This document shows, piece after piece, positions 1 through 7,632 of a stretch of 64,000 bases of DNA. The first letter of the stretch is position 1, and each line of letters begins with the position of its first letter. The position numbers and the translations under genes are program-made. The stretch is taken from NCBI GenBank assembly GCA_023313575.1, contig JAJTTP010000005.1, positions 620,001-684,000 on the forward strand, given 5' to 3'. The DNA is from Eutypella sp. D-1 (Eukaryota; Ascomycota; Sordariomycetes; Xylariales; Diatrypaceae). The notes below the pieces were generated by a model. The model was not told the DNA's origin. It saw only the letters and a program-made list of their open reading frames with translations, and made no database searches.

Positions 1-1039
1 TGAGCGGGTTGGCGCCCTTGTCCCAGCCGTGCGCGACGCCGCGGATCATCGTGTAGTAGACGTCCTTGGACACCGGGGGCTCGCGCAGGCGGCGTGAGAG
101 CTCCTCGCCCTCGTACAGCAGCATGTCCCACTCGCACGTGTAGAACAGTACCTTGTCGGGGATGCCCTCGCGAAGCAGCTCGCTGGGCGCCCGCGACGGC
201 GACAGGTACGGGTTCGCGAGGTCCAGCTCCGGCGGGTACAGGTACGATGCGTCGAACAGATCCGTCAAGCCCGGCGACAGACACTCCTCGGGCCGTATCG
301 CCGTGGCCCGCCGCTCCACCCGCGACAGCGTGTAGTCCGTGATGGGGTACCAGGTCGCGAGCGCGACGATGCGGTGCTCGGGGACGTCGGCGCCCGCGTC
401 GGTTTTGAGGAACTGCGACAGCCGCAGCGGCGCCGTGATGGCGATGTTACCGCCGGCGGAGAAGCCCGAGGTCGCGAGCCGTTTGGGGTCGATGCGGAGC
501 TTCGCCGCGTTCCGCACTATGTATAGCAGGGCGTCGGCGCCGTCGTCCACGGCGGTGGGGAACGGGTACTCGGGCGCAAGTCGGTAGTCGACCGACACGA
601 AGATGGCGTGCGCCTTCTCGAGCACGGCGCGGCCGAATCGCGCGTCGTCGGTGCCGTTGCCGATGGTGAAGCCGCCGCCGTGGTAGTTGACCACGACGGG
701 CCAGTTCGTGGCCTTAGTGTAGCCCTCGGGTACGTAGAAGTGCAGTGTGAAGCTCCCCCTCTTATCGGCCAGAGTGGAGCGTATGATACGCACGAAGTTG
801 GGGCTCGGGGGCCGCGGATGCGCGAGGAAATGCAGGCTCATGCCCACGCACTGCAGCGATCTCCACCAATTGGCAGTAAGCCGGAGCCATGCCCGAGACG
901 GAGGCGCCTTGCCTGTCTTGTCGCCGGCCTTCGACGGGTGTTTCCCGGAGACGACCGGCCGGGTCTTGCCTAGAGTCGCCTCCCTGTGCAATACTTCGTC
1001 TTGGATATCTACAGAAGATGTCGATGATGATGGTTGCAT
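1..1039 (-). CDS. erdH: alpha/beta hydrolase, HSL/esterase family; probable ergosteryl-aspartate hydrolase ErdH (3' end outside window)
   Basis: Reading the minus strand from the ATG at 1039 gives one open frame of 346 codons that runs off the window edge, so the C-terminus is missing. It is an alpha/beta hydrolase of the hormone-sensitive-lipase type. The oxyanion-hole motif HGGG starts at residue 120. The nucleophile elbow GFSAG places the catalytic Ser at 194. The acid is Asp305 in the EWDML context and the base is His337 in AHGW, so the whole triad is visible. The N-terminal 60 residues are polar and basic, and a hydrophobic stretch precedes FLAHPRPPSPN. The next gene, 2.9 kb away and divergent, is an ErdS-type AspRS-DUF2156 fusion. 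ErdH is the known alpha/beta hydrolase that removes aspartate from ergosteryl-aspartate. The family call rests on the sequence. The ErdH identity is inferred from the neighbour, and a general esterase/lipase remains possible. Confidence 0.72.
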   Translation of the reverse strand, partial: MQPSSSTSSVDIQDEVLHREATLGKTRPVVSGKHPSKAGDKTGKAPPSRAWLRLTANWWRSLQCVGMSLHFLAHPRPPSPNFVRIIRSTLADKRGSFTLHFYVPEGYTKATNWPVVVNYHGGGFTIGNGTDDARFGRAVLEKAHAIFVSVDYRLAPEYPFPTAVDDGADALLYIVRNAAKLRIDPKRLATSGFSAGGNIAITAPLRLSQFLKTDAGADVPEHRIVALATWYPITDYTLSRVERRATAIRPEECLSPGLTDLFDASYLYPPELDLANPYLSPSRAPSELLREGIPDKVLFYTCEWDMLLYEGEELSRRLREPPVSKDVYYTMIRGVAHGWDKGANPL

Positions 1040-3930
1040 GATGGAAATCGAAGACCCGACAATGGAAATCGAGATATCGTATGCGTGAGGTAAGTAAGCG
1101 ATGGGTGCAGGTGATAGGCGGCAATACCAATCGTAATCGGAATACCAATTGCACCTATTCGGTAGCGATCATTCTCACCAATTAGGGCTTATAGGTCAGA
1201 TTAAGTCGCCTGCGTCAAGCCAAACTGAAGCCTTTAAGCTTGCAAGGGCAAGGAATATGACATTCGTGTCGTCGTTGTTGTTGTTGTCGTCGTCGTGCAA
1301 AGAATTTTTTCCCCAAGTCGTTGCACCGTGTTAATGTTGCAGTGTTGCAATGGTAAAAGTCAGCAGTTACGGTCATGGACGGAATGAAAATAACGATCGT
1401 ATGACATTTAGTATAGGAAGGTGGTCTAGACAGATTGGAGATTATAATCACGATGGCAATGGCGATGGCGATGGTGATATCAATCAATTCGTGTTCGTGT
1501 TCAGATGGGAAGAAAAAAACAAAACAAAAAACACCAAGCCTCCTCCCCAAAGGCAACAGGTTCCAAACATGTCAGGGTTTTGCAGGCCTGGTTCGTAGAG
1601 GCCGCGCCACCTGTATGATCTGTATCGCATCATTGATTCTGGCCAGACTACCGGACAAGACCCGGGCCGTTTCTAATTGGAATCTTCCACGCGTTCAAGG
1701 GTTTTAGGTTCAAGGCTTTTCTTAGAGTAGGCGATTAGTTTAGAAAGTACTATTACTGCGTAGTAAGGTGATAGAGTACGAGGGAATGTACGAGATCCGC
1801 CTCGTACTCTTATCTGGCAATCTAGGTGGTCATGGTAGTATCCGTATTGTACTTAGGTATGGAAAGAACCTTAACCTTAGAATGAAAGTGGAAAAATCTC
1901 CTGGCTAATAAGTCGCTAGCTTCGGTTAGCCACTGAGGCAATGCATCAGTGCATGCGACATTGCGACATTATCCATATATATCCGTGGATGTGTGTCCAG
2001 ATATAGACACCGCGACGCCAGGACACGTACACCAGGTGCCAAACTGCGTACAGGTTTGTGGTGAAGAGTGAGCGCTGACAGGGTGCTTCAGCAGCGTTGA
2101 TTGGTGGTGCCTGGATTTACTACGTATGTGAGGTAATTATGTATATATAAATGTACGAGGTTGCCACGGTGAATCTCCCCGCGTCCCAGGGAAAAGGGGA
2201 CCCCAGGGGTATGCGACCGGACAATACCTACTTAGGTATACACAGATACACCAGATTGCAGGTCACGCAACCACATGCACTTAACCACCAACTACCTAGG
2301 CACATACAGTACTATGTAGGTTGGTAGGTTGTTTGGCTGTATGTATGGATTGAATGCCAGCACGCGGGCAGGCGGGCTTCCAAGACTGTCGGACTCTGAT
2401 GCGGTCACTGTGATGCGGTACTTTATTGGAGACCGATCACTCTGGAAATCCCGACCTCGCTTGCCCTCGGGGGATCTGCTCTGTCAGCGAGGATTATGTA
2501 AGGCTCTTTGGGGTCTGTAGCGGTGGTGTCCGTCAGTGTATTAAAACACCCCCGGGGGCGCTTGAAGGTTCTGGAAGATGATAGCCAATTATGACGTCAG
2601 CATTCCAGTCTGGATAGGTACCTAGGTACATTCCAAAATTGTCTTGCTGACATGGACCATAACTCATGGAAGTGGATGGATCATGAGTCATGGCGCACTC
2701 AGCACTACCTGAACCACCACTACCACTACCACTACTCGGCTACTGCAAGTACAACCTGCCCGGAGCGCTACGGGAAAGACTTACCTGTCAAGCCACCCCG
2801 ACAAGTGCGATATCTGGTTTTCGCCCTGGCCTAAATCCCGAAACCCGGCAGCGGGCACTTGACTTGACTGCGAAATTACCGGTTTAGGACATGTCGCTGG
2901 TTCTTTCCGTATTCTGATTGGCCGTCCCGATTTTCATTTTAGCGGGATATTTGCTCCGGTCCTCTCTAGCGTCGAGCCCGCCAGGCCCGCCACCTTGTCA
3001 GGTTGTCTTACCCGGTTCTCCTTGGGTTGTTCAAGGTTATGTCAAACACAGTGATGTCGTCGATAATAAGAAATCCTTGTTTCGGTGGGTATAACAATTT
3101 CACTGCATAACTTGGCCGATATTCGGATAGTTGGCAAGGCTGGGTGGGCTGGTAAATCGGGGTGATATTTTTAAGGTGTGTCTAGCTGCTTATAACCATC
3201 GATGGATCGGGGGAAGGCAAAAGAAGCGTCAAGGGTATTAATTGGGCAAGATTGGATGCACGTAGGCACGGAAACGCATGGGAACGTATAGGAACGCATA
3301 AAAGCGCATATTCAGTGCCTAATACATAATAGCGTGACAGGAAAGAGTGTACGGCGACTAAGAAAAAAGGTTCTTATGACACCTAAAAGCTAATTCTCGC
3401 AAAGAAGGAGCCCTGGAGACACCGTAAGTCCCGAAGAGCCGGGAGTGCCGTAAAGTTTAAAAAATAAAACAAAAATAAGTGCGATGATTGATAATGATGA
3501 TTAGTTATGTAACTTTCTTTCCCTTACCACGGCTACTGCATACTTTTCATGTGCACTCCTCTCCATTCTACAAAAAAAATACATATTAAAAGAAGTCCCG
3601 AGTCCCATCTAAGCCACACTCTGGGCATTTCTTGTTCCATCCGCTTGGCGACTCTTATTTTCAGATGCAATCTACATACCACCACCAACCTTAGGATTGT
3701 TACTCGTGCATACCTAAGTAGCACCTAGTAGTAGCCTACCATACCTGGCATTGGGAAGTTGGCTCTACGCTACCAAGCCCTACTCGTTCCCAAATTACTC
3801 CAAAAACCAAGCATTTTCGCCGCGCAGCATCCCCCCCTCTTCCCCTTCCCCCTGGGTGCTTGGGTGCTTCAGTGCTTACGCGCCATACATACCAAGAGGA
3901 AGAGTGACAATAGTCAGTTAATAGCCAACC
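1040..3930. promoter_or_regulatory. shared divergent intergenic region between the hydrolase and the ErdS gene
   Basis: This 2.9 kb holds no convincing gene; its short open frames lack family features. It contains trinucleotide-like stretches (GTT/GTC near 1266-1296, GATGGC near 1450-1480, CACTAC near 2716-2737), AT-rich blocks near 1981 and 2140, and one TACCTAGGTA palindrome at 2619-2628. A CCAAT box next to a perfect CRE lies at 2585-2599. The last 150 bp before the ErdS start are rich in pyrimidines. Both promoters must lie here because the two genes are transcribed away from each other. Confidence 0.6.
2585..2599. promoter_or_regulatory. CCAAT box adjacent to a perfect CRE (TGACGTCA)
   Basis: CCAAT at 2585-2589 is followed after two bases by the palindrome TGACGTCA at 2592-2599. 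The palindrome is the consensus site of ATF/CREB bZIP factors (AtfA/Atf1 in fungi), and CCAAT is bound by the Hap2/3/5 complex. Their placement in the divergent erdH-erdS spacer makes a regulatory role plausible. Binding itself is inference. Confidence 0.4.
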
Positions 3931-6681
3931 ATGGCCGGGGGCACGCTCAAGAAGCCGATTCTCTTTTTCAACAGAGTGATCGGCCACTCCACCGCCAAGA
4001 ACCACATCACCAAGTTAAAGCTAGGCGACACAGAAGCTCTTGAGAAGGAGAGGAGCCAGAAGAACCTAAAGAGGGTATACCAGAGTCGGGCGAAGAAGAG
4101 AAGTGCAGATGAGGAGCGGAAGTCACTCCAGCAGAAGCGGAAGCAGGATGAGGAGGCTGCACGTGCCAAGGAGCCCCCCGCTATCGCCTCCCGGTATGGC
4201 ACCGTTAACGGCGCGGACCTTCCGACTTCCTATCCCTTTGGCAAACTAACCGAGGAGAACGCCGGCGAGAGGATCGAGTTCAAGGCCCGTATTCACCACA
4301 TCCGGAACATCAGCGCTAAGCTGGCCTTCATTTTGTTTCGCCAGCAGACAGATACGATTCAGGGCGTGCTATCTGTTCGCGAAAATGCGATATCGGAGCA
4401 GTTCGTGCGCTGGGCCGAGCACTTACACCCGGAATCTGTGGTATATGTGACAGCGGAGGTGCGCAAAGCCCCAGAATATATCAAGGCATGTAGCATCCAC
4501 GACGTTGAGCTGTCTATCGAAAGCATGCACGTGCTGGTCTCGGTAGACGAGCCGCTATCTATCGACGTCTACGGCATTGACCAGGCCGAGGAGAACGAGG
4601 AGACCCGCGAGACGCGCCTAGCCGCCTCTATGAGAGTGCGCAACGAAAACCGGCTTATCTACCTCCGGACTCCCGTGATGCAGTCCGTTATTCGAATTAG
4701 GTCCACAGTCTCGACCCTCTTCCGATCGCTTTTACTAGACCAGGATTTTATCGAGATCCAGACTCCGAAGTTGCAGCCTGCGGCCACCGAGTCAGGTGCC
4801 GAGGTTTTCAAAGTGCAGTACTTTAATAGAACCGCATTCCTAGCCCAGAGTCCCCAGCTAGCCAAACAGATGGCAATCTCGGCGGATTTCGGCCGCGTTT
4901 TTGAGATCGGCCCAGTCTTCCGTGCCGAGAACAGCAACACGCACCGTCACTTAACGGAATATACCGGTTTAGATCTAGAGATGGAACTGCATAACGATTA
5001 TCACGAGGCTATGGTAATCATAGACGAGATGCTGAAGGGCATCTTCAAGGGTGTTTACGCACGCCACCGGAAAGAAATAGATGTAGTCAAGACGAGGTTT
5101 CCCCATGAAGACCTTGTTTGGCTAGAGAAGACGCCCGTTTTCACCTTCAAACAGGCGGTGGACCTCCTGAACTCCTCCGGATGGACTGATGAAGACGGCA
5201 AACCGCAGTCGGAGTATGCGGATTTGGGAACTCGCGCCGAAATTCGCATCGGGCAGCTCGTGAAGGAGAAGTATAAGACGGATTACTACATCATTGACAA
5301 GTTCCCTGCCGCCGCTAGGCCCTTCTACGCCCACCTCGACCCTGACAACGACAAGGTGACGAACTCGTTCGACATTTTCCTCCGCGGACAGGAGATCACC
5401 ACCGGTGGGCAGAGAATCAACGACCCACGACACCTCGCAGAGCGCATGAAGAAGGCCAGCGTCGACCCGTCCACGATGGAGGAGTACATGCAGGCATTCG
5501 AGTGGGGGGCACCCCCGCACGCCGGATGCGGCATCGGGCTTGAGCGTGTGATCTTCCTGCTGCTGAACCTGGGCGACGTGCGGAATGCGACGCTGTTCCC
5601 GCGGGACCCGAAGTCACTACCGGAGCGGAAGAAGAACCCGCTGGCGCCCGACGCGATGCTGCCCTACCCAGAGGCCGACACCATTCACTACGCCTTCGAG
5701 GGCGATCACACACACGTGAACCTGCCGGACCTCGATAAGCTTATCGTCAACTACGGTGACGCCACCAACACTTCCTGGCTCGACGAGCGGTACAAGGTGT
5801 GGCGGGACGCGGCTACGGGCGCGGCCGTCGGCTTCGCGGTCAACAGCGGCTACGCACTCGTGATGGGCAACCCACTCTGCGATCCACGACAGTACCCATC
5901 AGTGATTGCCGCGTTCCTGCGGTACCTAACGCGGCACGAGGACCTGCGGCCACTGTGGCTGCTGGTGTCGGCGGAGGTGGAGGCGATCCTTGGCGGGAAG
6001 CTCGGCTGGCGCACCCTCACTTGTGTCGCCGAGGAGCGTGTCGACACCCACCACGTGTCCAAGGAGGTGTCGCGCAAGGAGCGCCAGGCCCGCAATGCCG
6101 ATGTCCGCATCTACGAGACGGCACTCGGCGAGCCCTTGCCCGACGGCGTGCGCGAGCGCGTCGACCGCCGCATCGTTGACTGGAAGGAGAGCCGCAAGGG
6201 CAAGAGGCAGGTCCACATCACGGAGCTGCGCCCCTGGATCTCTATGGAGCACCGGCGGTACCTCTGGGCCGAGGATCGGTCCGGCGAGATCGTCGGCCTC
6301 GTCATCCTGCACCGCCTGTCGCCGGCGCACGGATACCAGATCAAGTTTGCGCTGGACTTCCCCGGATCGCCCTCGGGCAGCATCGAGGCGCTGATTTCGC
6401 GCGCGATCCAGAGCCTGACGTCGGCGGGCGTGAGCAGCGTCACGTTCGGCGCGGGTGCCACGGACGAGCTCGCTATCGGCCACAATCTCGGCGGCCTCCG
6501 CGCCAAATTGCTGGGCCGCACCTATAGCGCCGTCGCCCAGCAGCTCCGTCTCGTCGCCAAGAGCGAGTTCCGAGAGAAGTTCGGCGCCGAGCAGGAGCCC
6601 GTCTACATCTGCTACCCCTTCATGGGCCTCGGCGTCTCCGGCATCCGCACCCTCATTAAGTTCTTCGAAGATGAGATGTAG
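3931..6681 (+). CDS. erdS: AspRS-DUF2156 fusion, ergosteryl-3beta-O-L-aspartate synthase ErdS
   Basis: Single-exon gene of 916 residues starting in a good context (ACC ATG G). Residues 1-85 are a charged, Lys/Arg-rich extension. The OB-fold anticodon-binding domain follows at about 95-215, then a class II aspartyl-tRNA synthetase core. Motif 2 is FRAENSNTHRHLTE from residue 330 and motif 3 is GCGIGLERV at 532-540. From about residue 595 to the end is a DUF2156 aminoacyl-tRNA transferase domain, beginning near the NYGD motif at about 604. In characterised fungal ErdS the synthetase charges tRNA-Asp and DUF2156 passes the aspartate to the 3-OH of ergosterol. An ordinary cytosolic AspRS would end near residue 560, so the 350-residue tail decides the call. 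The divergent hydrolase upstream fits the partner enzyme. No frame break or missing motif is seen. Confidence 0.93.
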   Translation: MAGGTLKKPILFFNRVIGHSTAKNHITKLKLGDTEALEKERSQKNLKRVYQSRAKKRSADEERKSLQQKRKQDEEAARAKEPPAIASRYGTVNGADLPTSYPFGKLTEENAGERIEFKARIHHIRNISAKLAFILFRQQTDTIQGVLSVRENAISEQFVRWAEHLHPESVVYVTAEVRKAPEYIKACSIHDVELSIESMHVLVSVDEPLSIDVYGIDQAEENEETRETRLAASMRVRNENRLIYLRTPVMQSVIRIRSTVSTLFRSLLLDQDFIEIQTPKLQPAATESGAEVFKVQYFNRTAFLAQSPQLAKQMAISADFGRVFEIGPVFRAENSNTHRHLTEYTGLDLEMELHNDYHEAMVIIDEMLKGIFKGVYARHRKEIDVVKTRFPHEDLVWLEKTPVFTFKQAVDLLNSSGWTDEDGKPQSEYADLGTRAEIRIGQLVKEKYKTDYYIIDKFPAAARPFYAHLDPDNDKVTNSFDIFLRGQEITTGGQRINDPRHLAERMKKASVDPSTMEEYMQAFEWGAPPHAGCGIGLERVIFLLLNLGDVRNATLFPRDPKSLPERKKNPLAPDAMLPYPEADTIHYAFEGDHTHVNLPDLDKLIVNYGDATNTSWLDERYKVWRDAATGAAVGFAVNSGYALVMGNPLCDPRQYPSVIAAFLRYLTRHEDLRPLWLLVSAEVEAILGGKLGWRTLTCVAEERVDTHHVSKEVSRKERQARNADVRIYETALGEPLPDGVRERVDRRIVDWKESRKGKRQVHITELRPWISMEHRRYLWAEDRSGEIVGLVILHRLSPAHGYQIKFALDFPGSPSGSIEALISRAIQSLTSAGVSSVTFGAGATDELAIGHNLGGLRAKLLGRTYSAVAQQLRLVAKSEFREKFGAEQEPVYICYPFMGLGVSGIRTLIKFFEDEM

Positions 6682-7217
6682 TAGATGCAGATCGTCGCTT
6701 CTTCTCTCCTCTCTACCATTCCTTACTCCTTCAATGCATTTATCCTTCCGACTTCTCATTTTCCGCTTCTATTCGCATGGGTGGCCATTTATACCCTTTT
6801 TTTTTTTAGTTCTCTTTCTAGTTAGCGAACCGAGGACCTGCTGTCTTACACACCAGGGAATAGACTTGGGGCTGCGTAACGACGGTTTGGTTCTTCGGAA
6901 CGGGTACTGGTTGTTTTGGGAGAGTTGTGCGTATGGTATCGGCTTCGATCCACACCCCCACCTACACGAGATTTCGATTTATCACGATCATGTCACGACA
7001 GCTTTTTTTCCCTTCCTGTTTTTTTGGGTTTCCTTGTCACGGCATTATTTACATTCTTCGGTGGTATGGATATCATGGGAGTCGGGTTTGGGTATCGGTA
7101 TCGACTCGGTGGTCGTGGGCTTTCTTCTTGGTGTGGTGCTGTTTTCTTTTCCTCTTCTTCTTTTCACGGTCGCACGCATATACCCCTCTCGTACCTTTTT
7201 GTACGTTGTCTCACGTC

Positions 7218-7248
<31 letters not shown>

Positions 7249-7632
7249 AAAGTTAGATCATATAGTTCATGGCATAGAACATCAATGATTCAATGTCCCA
7301 GGGATCGAATATTGAAAGTGATACATGAATATATTCAAATAACGAATTCCAAAACCTGGGAACCCCTGTGACCTCGTGCCGGGTCTTCGTGCTTCTTTCT
7401 TTGCCAGGCCTGACAATAGTCATATAGAATCCCCGCGCCTTCCTTATTCGAGGTTCATAGCCTTGATGACGGCTCCATCGTAACGGTGGTTGGCGCTGCC
7501 CTCGAACAACGTTCCACATACCCCTTTGGCATAGCTTGACGAACACCATGTCGCAGTCATACGAACGTATCATGCCTGGCCTGGCGACACTCCTCTACTC
7601 CTATCGCATCCCTATCTATGAAGAGCTCAGGA
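6682..7632. other. convergent intergenic region with pyrimidine-rich tracts
   Basis: This is the 3' region between convergent erdS and the RNase H-domain gene. It is rich in T and TC tracts and includes the 28-base C run at 7221-7248. The open frames crossing it look like tails of frames overlapping erdS or low-complexity translation, and I see no gene here. Confidence 0.6.
7221..7248. repeat. poly(C) homopolymer tract, 28 bases
   Basis: An uninterrupted run of C is directly visible between the convergent 3' ends of erdS and the RNase H-domain gene. Such runs are length-unstable and prone to sequencing error. On the other strand it is a G28 run that could fold into a quadruplex. Confidence 0.95.

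Noticed and set aside
762..1154. 130-codon minus-strand frame overlapping the hydrolase
   Set aside because: It is a different frame of the same strand as the esterase; the esterase frame has the HGGG and GFSAG motifs and a full triad, this one has none.
3158..3166. SREBP-like sequence (ATCACCCCG on the minus strand) in the erdH-erdS spacer
   Set aside because: Tempting because the genes act on sterol, but the final CAC of the sterol regulatory element is missing and a short partial match is weak.
5926..6759. 277-codon minus-strand frame under erdS
   Set aside because: High-GC antisense shadow of the DUF2156 region; no independent features.
6455..7288. 277-codon plus-strand frame crossing the erdS stop
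   Set aside because: Out-of-frame translation of erdS followed by a pyrimidine-rich 3' region and the poly(C) run; composition is Ser/Phe/Pro low complexity.
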